Shown piece by piece: positions 33,271 to 42,168 of a stretch of 64,000 bases of DNA. A model generated the notes under the pieces. It did no database searches, was not told where the DNA came from, and saw nothing but the letters and a program-made list of their open reading frames with translations. Source of the stretch: Bdellovibrio sp. UBA4095 (GTDB lineage: Bacteria > Bdellovibrionota > Bdellovibrionia > Bdellovibrionales > Bdellovibrionaceae); contig DFXZ01000004.1 in NCBI GenBank assembly GCA_002381805.1, forward strand, positions 124,001 to 188,000, read 5' to 3'. Within the stretch, counting starts at the first letter, position 1. Every line of letters begins with the position of its first letter. A program made the translations under genes and the position numbers.

Positions 33271-33672
33271 CTAGTTGGAGCCCATCGCTATGATCCAGTC
33301 TCTAATAACATCAATTTTATCCTGAGACATTGGTTGACCGAGCGGCATTGAGCCAGTGTCTGCTCGGATGGACTGATACAAACTTGAAGCATTGATATTT
33401 CCTGGAACGATGTATCCCTCGCGGATCATATGGTTCAGATCATTTAAACCATAAATTCCTGCGATACCACTGTTGTGGCCGTGACAGCCAGCACAGTTCA
33501 CTTCCAAAATTTCTAATGCATTGGCCTGAAGATTCGGATCGATGATCGAGTCATCGAAAGCTCCGCCTACTGAACTGAGATCTGGATCGATGCCGACCAG
33601 ACTCATAGGATAACCACAACCCACCACTAGCACACTTGTAAGAATCCACAAAAGATGTTTTGCCATAAACAT
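33271..33672 (-). CDS. Monohaem cytochrome c-type lipoprotein
   Basis: A 133-residue protein. A lipobox-type signal (MFMAKHLLWILTSVLVVGC) precedes a small domain with CAGCH, the haem c attachment motif, near residues 60-64, and a possible axial Met in GSMPLGQPMS. The start is 33672 or the second ATG at 33666; neither has a Shine-Dalgarno. It is a single-haem electron carrier or sensor at the periplasmic face. It is convergent with the vWA lipoprotein gene, 15 bp away. Confidence 0.82.
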   Translation of the reverse strand: MFMAKHLLWILTSVLVVGCGYPMSLVGIDPDLSSVGGAFDDSIIDPNLQANALEILEVNCAGCHGHNSGIAGIYGLNDLNHMIREGYIVPGNINASSLYQSIRADTGSMPLGQPMSQDKIDVIRDWIIAMGSN

Positions 33673-33859
33673 CTATAACAGCAAGATGTGGGCCACCAAC
33701 ATTTTCCATTTCAGCAAGAGCGTGTTCGAGCAGATCTGTTGATGCTTTTTACGTCGTCAAAAATCTATGCAGAAATCAGAAGATTTATTTTAGATGTTTA
33801 TTCCCTATCTGATACATCCAGGCAGAAAACCTTTTCATTCTGAAACATCTTACTCGGAG

Positions 33860-35059
33860 CTAGACCAACTCCGAGACAAATTTTTTCATTCGTTCGACAG
33901 CTTTTGCCATGGATTCTTCCGAAACTGCAAAACTTAAACGCATATATCCCTCAGTTCCACACTCGATTCCTGGAACGGTAGCTACAAAATAGTGGTCCAG
34001 CAGAATGTCGCAAAAGTCCTTGGAAGATTTCACGAGCTTGCCCTGGAAGGACTTTCCCAAACATGCTTTAATATCCACCCAGAAATAAAATGCTCCGTCT
34101 GGCCGAAAGACCTTAAATCCAGGCACTCCGCTAAGAGCTTTGGTTCCAGATTCTCTGCGAAGAGTCAGTGTCTTAACGACTTCTGCAATATCTGGCTCGC
34201 ACTTTCTTAAGGCAACCTCAACCGCATACTGAGAAATACTTGATGCAGACCCTGTGGCCTGACTCTGATAATCCGACATCGCCTGAATAAGTTTTTCAGG
34301 TCCTGCTGCCCAGCCGATGCGCCATCCAGTCATTGAATACGCCTTAGAGCCGCCATTTACCACGACTGTTCGATCCTTCAAATCAGGAGCAGCTTCCAAG
34401 ATGTGAGGTGCAACCTTAGACCCATCAAGGACCAGGCGATTGTACATATCGTCAGAGATAACCACGATCTGAGGATGCTTCCGCAGAACCCCAGCCAACG
34501 CTTTAAGCTCATCTAATGAATACTGCAATCCTGTTGGATTGCTTGGAGAACAAAATAAAAATCCACGAGTCTTTGCCGTAATAGCAGCTTCAAGCTTTGC
34601 TGGAGTAATTTTAAAGTGCTCTGCTTCGGTGCAATCTATAATTTTTGGCACCCCATCAGCAAGTTCCACCATACTGGGATAACTGACCCAGTACGGAGCA
34701 CCAATGATGACCTCATCACCCGGCGAACAAATCATTTGCAAAGCGGCGAATACGATAAACTTCGCGCCGGATGCAACCGTAATTTCTTTCGGCTTATATT
34801 CCTGGTTCAGTTCAAATTTGATTTTCTCTATGATAGCTTTCCGTAACTCGATCGTGCCAGCGGCGGCTGTGTACTTTGTGATGCCTTTTTCGATCGCCTC
34901 TATTCCAGCTCGAGAAGGAGCTGGAAATGTCGCCCAGTCAGGTTCTCCGACCGTGAGTGATATGACGTCGTGTCCTTGAGCGGAAAGCTCTTTAGCTTTT
35001 GCTACAAGAAATAAAGTGGGAGAAGTCTTTAACGTCTTAGCTCTTTTGGATAACTCCAT
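33860..35059 (-). CDS. aspC: Class I/II aminotransferase (aspartate aminotransferase, AspC Ib type)
   Basis: A 399-residue PLP enzyme. The Schiff-base lysine is in VVNGGSKAYSMTGWRIGWAAG, and the substrate-carboxylate Arg region is in GYMRLSFAVSEE. Type Ib features are SLTVGEPDWATFPAP and FCSPSNPTGLQYS. It interconverts aspartate and oxaloacetate, feeding amino acid supply. Its stop is inside a small hairpin (CTCGGAG 33853-33859 with CTCCGAG 33869-33875). It lies 11 bp from coaD on the same strand. Confidence 0.93.
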   Translation of the reverse strand: MELSKRAKTLKTSPTLFLVAKAKELSAQGHDVISLTVGEPDWATFPAPSRAGIEAIEKGITKYTAAAGTIELRKAIIEKIKFELNQEYKPKEITVASGAKFIVFAALQMICSPGDEVIIGAPYWVSYPSMVELADGVPKIIDCTEAEHFKITPAKLEAAITAKTRGFLFCSPSNPTGLQYSLDELKALAGVLRKHPQIVVISDDMYNRLVLDGSKVAPHILEAAPDLKDRTVVVNGGSKAYSMTGWRIGWAAGPEKLIQAMSDYQSQATGSASSISQYAVEVALRKCEPDIAEVVKTLTLRRESGTKALSGVPGFKVFRPDGAFYFWVDIKACLGKSFQGKLVKSSKDFCDILLDHYFVATVPGIECGTEGYMRLSFAVSEESMAKAVERMKKFVSELV

Positions 35060-35070
35060 GGTGTCTCCTC

Positions 35071-35556
35071 CTACTTTTTTTGGATTTTTTTATTCATTGC
35101 CTCGATCACGCAGTCGGGGACCAGGCCTTTTAAGGCACCACCATTTATGGCGACTTCTTTTACACCCCGTGAAGAAATATAATAATACTCGGGGCTGGCA
35201 AAGACCAGGAGTGTTTCAAACTCAGGTGCGAGTTTTCTATTCATATTTGCCATCGTCAGCTCATATTCAAAATCAACTACGGCACGAAGGCCCCTAACAA
35301 TAACCTGAGCGTTAACCGTTTTCATATAGTCCACGGTCAACCCACCAAAAATATCCACCTTCACGGTTTTTAGATGCGAAAGAGACTGTTCAATAAGTTG
35401 CTTTCTTTCTTCTGCGGTGAACATTGATTGCTTCTGGGCGGATTGTGCAACCAAAACGATGACCTGGTCATAAAGAGATGCAATGCGATTGATGATATCC
35501 ACATGCCCCATTGTAATGGGATCGAAGCTCCCTGGATAAACCGCAATTTTAATCAT
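35071..35556 (-). CDS. coaD: Phosphopantetheine adenylyltransferase
   Basis: A 161-residue nucleotidyltransferase for CoA synthesis. The start at 35556 is chosen because GAGG precedes it at good spacing and the protein begins MIKIAVYPGSFDPITMGHVD, with the GxxHxGH-type nucleotide motif. The C-terminal EYYYISSRGVKEVA is the ISSxxR/K active-site motif. It is 8 bp inside the 3' end of rsmD, a pairing seen in many bacteria. Confidence 0.97.
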   Translation of the reverse strand: MIKIAVYPGSFDPITMGHVDIINRIASLYDQVIVLVAQSAQKQSMFTAEERKQLIEQSLSHLKTVKVDIFGGLTVDYMKTVNAQVIVRGLRAVVDFEYELTMANMNRKLAPEFETLLVFASPEYYYISSRGVKEVAINGGALKGLVPDCVIEAMNKKIQKK

Positions 35557-36127
35557 CAACATCCTCTTTTTCTAAAGCGTTTTCATGACAGAAGAGACTC
35601 AGGATTTTGTCACCAAATTCTTTTTTGCTATAGCGAACTAAAGATCCATAACGATCTTCCATTCGTTCCTTCCGCTCGGATTCTATCGCTAAAACTGTGT
35701 GCTCGGCAAAGGCTTGGCTTAAACTCGCCGCCTCCATAACTGCATGTGCCATTTTCTCTGTAAAAGGAGGATCCGCGAAAATAATATCGAAAGGCTCATC
35801 ACGATAGCTCTTCAGAAAAGCTAACACATCCATATTTATAATTTTATAGGCATCAACCGGCACTCGCAGCTTTTCTAAATTCTGACGAGTAATGACAAGT
35901 GATTTTGGATTCTTTTCAACAAAGGTACAAAATACCGCGTCTCGAGACAAGGCTTCGATTCCCAGATTGCCCGTGCCACAAAATAGATCGGCGACCTTCG
36001 CGTCCTCCATTTGAAACTGAAGTTTATTGAACAACGTTTCCTTAACTCGGTCTGTTGTTGGTCGAATGTGATCGGCTTTAAAGGCGACCAACTGATGTCC
36101 TCGATATTTTCCGGCTATGATTCTCAT
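35549..36127 (-). CDS. rsmD: 16S rRNA (guanine966-N2)-methyltransferase RsmD
   Basis: A 192-residue SAM enzyme methylating G966 of 16S rRNA. Motifs: IIAGKYRGHQL, RPTTDRVKETLFNKL, the SAM loop VADLFCGTGNLGIEALSR and the catalytic DIIFADPPF. The start overlaps the stop of the response regulator by 4 bp, so it is the 3' neighbour in a run kinase-regulator-rsmD-coaD-aspC. Confidence 0.95.
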   Translation of the reverse strand: MRIIAGKYRGHQLVAFKADHIRPTTDRVKETLFNKLQFQMEDAKVADLFCGTGNLGIEALSRDAVFCTFVEKNPKSLVITRQNLEKLRVPVDAYKIINMDVLAFLKSYRDEPFDIIFADPPFTEKMAHAVMEAASLSQAFAEHTVLAIESERKERMEDRYGSLVRYSKKEFGDKILSLFCHENALEKEDVDD

Positions 36128-36477
36128 CGAAACAGTCCCTCGGCCATGCTAATAATTGCAAAAATATCTTCGAAGGGTTTCGGAACGAACAAGTCTGCAC
36201 CCATTTGCTGAGCCGTTTCCATATTGTGATCGCCCGCAAATGCGGACATCAGAATCACCTTGCTTGTGGGATGAGGACCTACTTCCTTAAGAACCTCTGG
36301 TCCTGTCAGCCCTGGCATCAAAACATCTAAAAAAACCAAATCTGGTGGAGTCGCCTTCCAGGCTTTGAGCCCCTCGTTACCGTCTGCGGCCTCGATCACT
36401 TCGTGGCCGTTGGCCTTAAGAGCGCGGCTCAGAGATCTTCGAACTAAAACTTCATCGTCAACAACCAGAACCTTCAC
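36124..36477 (-). CDS. Single-domain response regulator (CheY-like)
   Basis: A 117-residue receiver domain from a GTG at 36477, behind TAAGGA and 8 bp after the kinase stop; an ATG at 36525 would overlap the kinase. Receiver landmarks: acidic pair VVDDEV, phospho-Asp in LVFLDVLMPG, Ser in VILMSAFAG, Lys in LFVPKPFED. It has no output domain and probably acts by protein contact. It is co-transcribed with the histidine kinase upstream, its likely partner. Confidence 0.88.
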   Translation of the reverse strand: MKVLVVDDEVLVRRSLSRALKANGHEVIEAADGNEGLKAWKATPPDLVFLDVLMPGLTGPEVLKEVGPHPTSKVILMSAFAGDHNMETAQQMGADLFVPKPFEDIFAIISMAEGLFR

Positions 36478-36485
36478 TTCATTCC

Positions 36486-38522
36486 TTACTGTGGACTCTT
36501 CTGAGGAAGCACGATCGTGAAACAAGTTCCATGAGGTTTCACGTTATGAAACTGGATTGTGCCCCCAAATTTCTCGATAATGGACTTAGACATACTTAAC
36601 CCAAGACCAGTGCCATGTCCCTCTTTTTTTGTGGTAAAAAAGGGTTCGAACAGTCGATTCTTAATCTCATCAGATATACCCGGGCCCGTATCTTCAATTT
36701 CGATAATTACCTTCTGATCTGCAACTCGGCTTGCCACGCGCAATCTTCCGGGATCTTTCATCGCCTGGCAGGCATTGTTAATTAGATTAAATACCACCTG
36801 TTGTAAAAGATGAGGTTCCACAAATATATTGCTTTCGGCAGCGGCTAAATCCACCTCAGTCCTATGTATTCGCAGCGCCGACTTCAACATTGGCAAAGTC
36901 CTCTCGATGATCTCGTCGGCGGTTACCAATTGGGATGGTTGATCCTCCCCTTTAGAAAAATCGAGCAAATTCTTAATGATCCTTTGAGATCTTGCCGTCG
37001 CTTTTTCAATTTCCATAAGATCAGCGTGCAAATTGGAATCAGGAGGAGCTTCTTGTAAAAGAACCTGAGCCAGAGATCGAAGACCAGTCAATGGATTGTT
37101 AAGCTCGTGAGCTATATTTCCAGCAAGCATTCCGATAGCGCCCATCTTTTCATTTTGCAGCATTCTTAGATAGAGCTCTCTTGACTGGGTGATATCCACA
37201 TACTGATTCACAACATTGGTGGGCCGGCTGCCGCCATCCAAGAGTACGGGATAACTGTGCACTTGATAAACCCTGCCATTAACTTGGATTTCACCCGTCT
37301 GGGAATGTCCCTCTGCCAAGGCTTCAGGAACTGGACAGCCAACGCATTTTTCCGTCCTACCGGCGAAACTTTCATAACACTTATGCTGCAGAAAACGATC
37401 AGAGAATTTTCTATTAGCCCTGACAATCTGAAACTCAAGGTCGACAATGGCTATCGGGTCGCGCATTCCATCGAAGGTTTTCTCCCAGCGATACGAAAAA
37501 CTTGAGAGCTGGTTTTCCAAAAGCACTCGATCCAGAGCCATACTTAGAAGCCGCATCCTATCGTTCATAAACTCCACAAAAGGGATCGTCTCTTTTTCTG
37601 AAAGTGAGTTTTCTACACACAGTATAGCTTCACCATTATCGCTTAAAAGATGGTTGGTTAAGCGCAGTTCAATTGGAACCACATAGGCTTTGATAAAAGG
37701 CCTGCCAAAATGGTTAGCAAGGTAGCGCATAAGTTCCGGGCTGGGAATCTGCGGCGTCTTCGGAAAAGGAAAAGTCGTCAAGGATTCAGTTTGTGTGAAG
37801 TTTCCAGATTGAAAGCTAAGGAAAAAAGTTTTCTCTCCGCCCAAGCGATAGGCCAAAATAGGATCACCCAGCTTATGGAACTTTCTCAGCTCCTTTCGCA
37901 AGATACCAAGAATTTCCTCAAAGGAAGACTGGGACGCCAGCTCTTTTATAAAGCGAATAAGGTATCTCTCACGACTCAGTTTTTCGGCCTCTTCGCGGTG
38001 GGACATTTCGATGTATTGCGTTCGCTCTTCCACCATTTCCTCAAGAGAGTGCGTCAGAGCTTCTAACTGCTTATTTTGATGAGATGATTCTCGCAATAGA
38101 AGCGAGCGCGATAAAAACATCGAATGCCGCTGCAAGGAGTCCTCTAGCTGTGCCCAGAGCTCTCTTTCCGAAAGCGGCCAGCGCACGAATCGATAAACCT
38201 GCGCCCTATTAATTCCAGCCTGAACATCTTCTTCCTTTAACTCTTCAGCCATGAAAATTCGGGGTGCCATAGGTTGAATCTGTCGCGCCTGAACAAGAAA
38301 CTTAAGCGCTTCATCATTGCTCTCTTGCTGGACTAAGATCGAGGAAAATTTCTGCGTCGTTAAAAGAGGCAGAGCCTCCGAACATGAGGCTCTGTGAATA
38401 ATCTGAACTTCTCGTTTCTGGAACGGAAAGAACTGCGGAAGTCTAATTGGCGACGCGTTTCCGATCCACAAGATCGGATCCAGGTTTGCTGGAATGGATA
38501 TCAATCCCTGAGTGTTCGCCAT
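36486..38522 (-). CDS. Cytoplasmic sensor histidine kinase with pseudo-receiver and PAS domains
   Basis: A 678-residue kinase without membrane spans. Residues 15-150 resemble a receiver domain whose phospho-Asp position is Gln (KFSSILVQQE), so it is a pseudo-receiver. A coiled coil and GAF-like region follow, then a PAS domain (about 365-450) containing the metal- or haem-like CVGCPVPE. The H box is NIAHELNNPLTG (His472), and the ATPase part has VFNLINNACQAM, DTGPGISDE and GHGTGLGLSMSK. It signals to the single-domain regulator that follows. GAGAAGG precedes the ATG. Its first 80 bp overlap the upstream gene. Confidence 0.9.
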   Translation of the reverse strand: MANTQGLISIPANLDPILWIGNASPIRLPQFFPFQKREVQIIHRASCSEALPLLTTQKFSSILVQQESNDEALKFLVQARQIQPMAPRIFMAEELKEEDVQAGINRAQVYRFVRWPLSERELWAQLEDSLQRHSMFLSRSLLLRESSHQNKQLEALTHSLEEMVEERTQYIEMSHREEAEKLSRERYLIRFIKELASQSSFEEILGILRKELRKFHKLGDPILAYRLGGEKTFFLSFQSGNFTQTESLTTFPFPKTPQIPSPELMRYLANHFGRPFIKAYVVPIELRLTNHLLSDNGEAILCVENSLSEKETIPFVEFMNDRMRLLSMALDRVLLENQLSSFSYRWEKTFDGMRDPIAIVDLEFQIVRANRKFSDRFLQHKCYESFAGRTEKCVGCPVPEALAEGHSQTGEIQVNGRVYQVHSYPVLLDGGSRPTNVVNQYVDITQSRELYLRMLQNEKMGAIGMLAGNIAHELNNPLTGLRSLAQVLLQEAPPDSNLHADLMEIEKATARSQRIIKNLLDFSKGEDQPSQLVTADEIIERTLPMLKSALRIHRTEVDLAAAESNIFVEPHLLQQVVFNLINNACQAMKDPGRLRVASRVADQKVIIEIEDTGPGISDEIKNRLFEPFFTTKKEGHGTGLGLSMSKSIIEKFGGTIQFHNVKPHGTCFTIVLPQKSPQ

Positions 38523-39126
38523 GAATTACCTTCTCCAAGATCTGCAAGTGACCGCGCCACATTTGCAGAACATTGTTAAGATCATACTCCAGGACGTCTG
38601 CTAAAAGAACAAAATCCTTGTTTTCAAGAGCGGTTAAAGCTTCAAGAACAGTTTTCTTACTCTCCTGTTCCGCCTTCAACCAGTCCACTGGACACGTCAC
38701 GAGAAACTGATCACCCAATATTTCCTTCAGAGAGCTGACGCTATCAATGAGGAATTCACAGTTCTGGACCAAATCGTGGATGGGCTTCAGCAGACCACTG
38801 AAGCCTTGGGATCTCATACGTTTAGCAAGCTTTTCTGTATTTTCCATCAGCTCAGGCAAGGCTTCGACCCAAGAGTGAAGTACCGAACTAAGAAGATCAT
38901 TGCTGTTTTCAGTCAGATACTCCAAGGTATCAACTTCTTGCAGCGACACGGCTCCGAACTTCTCCTCTTCCGATTCCGAAATATCCAGACCATTGACTAT
39001 GTACTGACACACGACCTGATTAGTCGATCGCAGATCATTTTCAATGTCCTGAAATACCTTTTGCAACGAGGTTTCCTGCTGGTAGAAATCCCTTAATTCT
39101 TGACCCGATACCTTATAGCGCTCCAT
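38443..39126 (-). CDS. Hypothetical helical protein in the motility/signalling run
   Basis: A 227-residue protein from the ATG at 39126, chosen for GAGGAGG upstream (a longer frame to 39171 lacks it). It is almost all helical and acidic, has no signal peptide, and contains conserved-looking WVEALPELMEN and LLKPIHDLVQNCEFLIDSV. The family is not recognised. It overlaps the end of the GT9 gene by 14 bp and the start of the histidine kinase by 80 bp in another frame. The tight packing suggests a shared transcript with the glycosyltransferases. Confidence 0.7.
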   Translation of the reverse strand: MERYKVSGQELRDFYQQETSLQKVFQDIENDLRSTNQVVCQYIVNGLDISESEEEKFGAVSLQEVDTLEYLTENSNDLLSSVLHSWVEALPELMENTEKLAKRMRSQGFSGLLKPIHDLVQNCEFLIDSVSSLKEILGDQFLVTCPVDWLKAEQESKKTVLEALTALENKDFVLLADVLEYDLNNVLQMWRGHLQILEKVIHGEHSGIDIHSSKPGSDLVDRKRVAN

Positions 39127-40570
39127 GCCCAACCTCCTCGTCGTTAAAATCTTCCTGAGGAATGTAAACATGAAGGTGACGTCCTAGACGCTCATGAACA
39201 CTCAAAGTTGCTTTGCAAACTTCCTCGACAGAACCTGGACCAATACGGACTTTCTCCGCTTGATACCATCTTACTAGAGGACTCAGTTCCGGTACCAACC
39301 GGCTAATACTTTCGATAACTTCTTCAGCCCTTTCCAGGAAAGGAGCAATGGCGGCCACACCGTTCTTGTTAACAAGGGCCAGCTGTTCCATTGCGAAATT
39401 ATTGATTTCGTTCAATTTCATAGCGCCCTGAACAATTTCCATGCGTTCTGCCATAGGAGGAGCTGCCCCCAAATAAAGAGCCTGGACCAACCGCCACTGA
39501 AAGCTGGCGCCGGTAGACTCTTCAATTTCATAACTAGAAAGCCCACCAGATCGAGCCACTAGTCCACTCGGCAGATGCCCTTGTAGAAGGCTATGAACTT
39601 GTTGTGCCAAAAGAGAAGCCTGAATATTTTCTTCGTGATCTGCTCGATGAATAAAAGCAAGTGAGGCTTTGGGGCCCGTCTCCCAAAAATTCACATTTCC
39701 CAAACTGATGTTAAATGTCGGCGTATCCGTAAGCGAGGCAATGTGGATTGGCGCGCTGTCGCAACCAATAAGTAGCTCGGCATTTCTAATCACATCAAAT
39801 AGATCAGGAACCTTTGTTAAGCCAACCAAATTTACGATTGAATTCGCGGGAAGGTTGCGTTCGATCTCGGCAGCAATGTTCTTTTCACCTTCTGCTCCGA
39901 TCAGGACGAAACTGAAATCCGCTCTTAATGTCCTTAGCTTTAAAAGAAAGGCGGTCCATTTTTCTGCAGAAAGTGCTTTATGCCGCTCACTGGCACCGAT
40001 GTGAATTGCGAGATAGTTACTCGGCAGAGTGTTTGATGAAGCAACCACTTCGGCGTCACTCCAATCTTCTGGAACAAATTCAACGTCGATCATCGAAGCG
40101 AATAAATCGGAGACGTGGACTCGGTTTGGCTTACCAATCCCAACTTGAGCATAAAAGTAGGCACTAAGCTCGTCACCAAAACACAGAGAACCATCTTCAT
40201 ATCTAGTATATCCATTGATGCGAGTCGCAGTCGTACTTAAGGCGTGAGTAAGATAACTGGAAAACGGCGAAAATGTGAAATTCACGATCCAATCGAATTT
40301 TTGTGCCGCTAACGAGTCCACAAAATAATCCAATTTCTGTAATGACAAATCTGTATCCGGTTGACCTTGGATTAATGGGGAGAGAATTTCAGAAGATGGC
40401 AAGACCCAATGCTTATCGACTACAGACAGTCCCTGCACAGCAGCCTCGAAACGAGGTCTCGTCAGAAAATGCAGCTCTGCCGAAGGATGCAGCCTTTTAA
40501 TTGCTCGCATCACCGGCCAAGTCATGTAGATATCGCCTAACCTAGCGAGTTGCAGAACTAGTATCTTCAT
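39113..40570 (-). CDS. Glycosyltransferase family 9 (heptosyltransferase-like)
   Basis: A 485-residue protein. The first 340 residues match GT9: MKILVLQLARLGDIYMTWPV, LAIHIGASERHKALSAEKW, FVLIGAEGEKNIAA, NLVGLTKVPDL and the sugar-nucleotide segment AELLIGCDSAPIHIASLT. The C-terminal 140 residues are an extra helical domain. GT9 enzymes usually add heptose to LPS core, but the location beside flagellin export genes and a second GT9 suggests modification of flagellar protein. AAGGAG lies ahead of the ATG within the small upstream gene. Confidence 0.85.
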   Translation of the reverse strand: MKILVLQLARLGDIYMTWPVMRAIKRLHPSAELHFLTRPRFEAAVQGLSVVDKHWVLPSSEILSPLIQGQPDTDLSLQKLDYFVDSLAAQKFDWIVNFTFSPFSSYLTHALSTTATRINGYTRYEDGSLCFGDELSAYFYAQVGIGKPNRVHVSDLFASMIDVEFVPEDWSDAEVVASSNTLPSNYLAIHIGASERHKALSAEKWTAFLLKLRTLRADFSFVLIGAEGEKNIAAEIERNLPANSIVNLVGLTKVPDLFDVIRNAELLIGCDSAPIHIASLTDTPTFNISLGNVNFWETGPKASLAFIHRADHEENIQASLLAQQVHSLLQGHLPSGLVARSGGLSSYEIEESTGASFQWRLVQALYLGAAPPMAERMEIVQGAMKLNEINNFAMEQLALVNKNGVAAIAPFLERAEEVIESISRLVPELSPLVRWYQAEKVRIGPGSVEEVCKATLSVHERLGRHLHVYIPQEDFNDEEVGHGAL

Positions 40571-40715
40571 TTTTTACCTGCTCCTTCACCAACTCGCTTA
40601 AAAGTTTTATTCTTTCGGTTTCTTTGCTATATGGCTGCGTCTTCGTAATCTCGAGGTACGCTTTGTCCAGCTTCTTCAAAGCCTCGATCAGATAGGTGTC
40701 CAATTCCTTTTGCAT
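40542..40715 (-). CDS. Small helical protein, 57 residues, lodged between two GT9 genes
   Basis: ATG at 40715 follows GGAGG at ideal spacing. The 57-residue product is strongly helical and charged (MQKELDTYLIEALKKLDKAY, then SKETERIKLLSELVKEQ). It overlaps the 3' end of the upstream GT9 gene by 89 bp and the start of the downstream one by 29 bp, all on the same strand but in other frames. The ribosome-binding site supports translation. It may be an adaptor of the two enzymes. Confidence 0.6.
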   Translation of the reverse strand: MQKELDTYLIEALKKLDKAYLEITKTQPYSKETERIKLLSELVKEQVKNEDTSSATR

Positions 40716-42168
40716 AGTAGCCTCCGTCCTTGGAGTGAATATCATTTTTTTGCAGTACTAAATTTCTAATTCTTAAAAGATCTCGCGACTGCTTCAATGC
40801 CATGTTTAATCTGTCCCAAACCTCAACCGGCTGAACAAATCGCACAAGAAGGGCTTCAAAAACTGTTTGGAAGTAGCCAACACGATCAATTTTTTTTCTG
40901 ACCACTTCCTGAGCCAATCCGATAAAGCTGGCTAAGTCAGACGAACTTAAACTTTTTCGACCCAAGAAACTTTCTCTTGAAGGCAGCTCCGTTTCAAACT
41001 GGGCTTGCAGGCGGTTAAAATAGTTAGTCTCTTCCTTCCACGCTTTAGCCTCGGTAGTTTGAAAATCGGATGCGTTAAAAGTCATCCCCTCCATTGAGTT
41101 CGTCCCATTCAGGTAGAGTTCCCAAACTTTTTTATCAAGCATCAACGAGATATTTTTGTTTGGAGCCTGGCCACTGAGTGCATTCCAAACTTGGACAAAT
41201 ACGTCCTCAACCGTTAGACTTTCGGCACAAAGATGACTTTTCTGCGGGCAGGCCACAGAGTGAACACACGGTGCGCAAGGAACTTTCGTCTGAATCTGAT
41301 AGGCTCCCGACGAATAAGCACCTGTTTTCGCGGCATCACTACTTCCCAGGACAAGCTCCACTAAGGGCGTTCCTACTTGAGCCGCCAAATGCTTAATGCT
41401 TGTGTCGCCAGTTACCAGAAGCGCAGCAGATTTCAGATGCTCCATAGCTTGGTTCAGGTCACATGATAAAATATCTTCCGTCGCAAACGCAGACACGAGC
41501 AAATCTCTCTCAAATGGCGCAGCAAGAATTTTAACCTTATAGTCTACCAAGTTTCTTTCGATTTCCTCTTTCAGCATTTTAAAAGAACTTAGACTCCAGT
41601 TTTTTTTGGGGTCACTCGTCAAACATTGAAATAGAACTGTCTTTGATTTTTTCTTTAAAACCTCTGTCTGACTCTGCAGCGGCAGTCCGAAGGCATGAGA
41701 AAGAATCTCTATATAATGGAACACAGAAGTATTATTGGAAGAGAACCGCTCATTGAAGTACTTTAGCCATGGACTATCCAGTCCTTGAAACCGCTTCTCC
41801 TTGAAATAAAGGCCTCGTGTGTCTTCAATGTTGAGCGCCCCCAAAAGATAAGCACTTAACTTATTGTGAGTGACATTATAAGCAACATCGAAGTTTTGCG
41901 CATTCAACTGTTGAACTAGCTGATCCAATTTTCGATAAGACCAGAGAATATTAAATTGCGCCTCACCAATGCCCTTCTGAAGAGCCTCTCGTTCAAAGTA
42001 GTGATATTGATCCACCAAATCGCCAAGTATCTCTTCGACTGAAGCAAATTGGCGATTAAGCAAAAGATGAACGGATGCTTGCGGATACTTCGTCCGAAGT
42101 CCCCGCAGAAGTGGCACCTGCTGAATTATATCTCCCAATCTAAGCAGGGAGACGACAAGTATTTTCAT
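40627..42168 (-). CDS. Glycosyltransferase family 9 (heptosyltransferase-like), second copy
   Basis: A 513-residue paralogue of the downstream GT9. Features are MKILVVSLLRLGDIIQQVPLL, VLFQCLTSDPKKNWSLSSFK, the acceptor/donor region LVTGDTSIKHLAAQVGTPLVE and a Cys-rich CAPCVHSVACPQKSHLC, common in GT9 proteins. The C-terminal 170 residues form a helical extension, as in the other copy. The start directly abuts the stop of the Rossmann-protein gene, so these genes form one unit. Confidence 0.85.
   Translation of the reverse strand: MKILVVSLLRLGDIIQQVPLLRGLRTKYPQASVHLLLNRQFASVEEILGDLVDQYHYFEREALQKGIGEAQFNILWSYRKLDQLVQQLNAQNFDVAYNVTHNKLSAYLLGALNIEDTRGLYFKEKRFQGLDSPWLKYFNERFSSNNTSVFHYIEILSHAFGLPLQSQTEVLKKKSKTVLFQCLTSDPKKNWSLSSFKMLKEEIERNLVDYKVKILAAPFERDLLVSAFATEDILSCDLNQAMEHLKSAALLVTGDTSIKHLAAQVGTPLVELVLGSSDAAKTGAYSSGAYQIQTKVPCAPCVHSVACPQKSHLCAESLTVEDVFVQVWNALSGQAPNKNISLMLDKKVWELYLNGTNSMEGMTFNASDFQTTEAKAWKEETNYFNRLQAQFETELPSRESFLGRKSLSSSDLASFIGLAQEVVRKKIDRVGYFQTVFEALLVRFVQPVEVWDRLNMALKQSRDLLRIRNLVLQKNDIHSKDGGYYAKGIGHLSDRGFEEAGQSVPRDYEDAAI

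Noticed and set aside
33853..33875. Terminator at the end of aspC
   Set aside because: The 7-bp hairpin includes the stop codon and has no T-run, so it is mentioned only under the gene.
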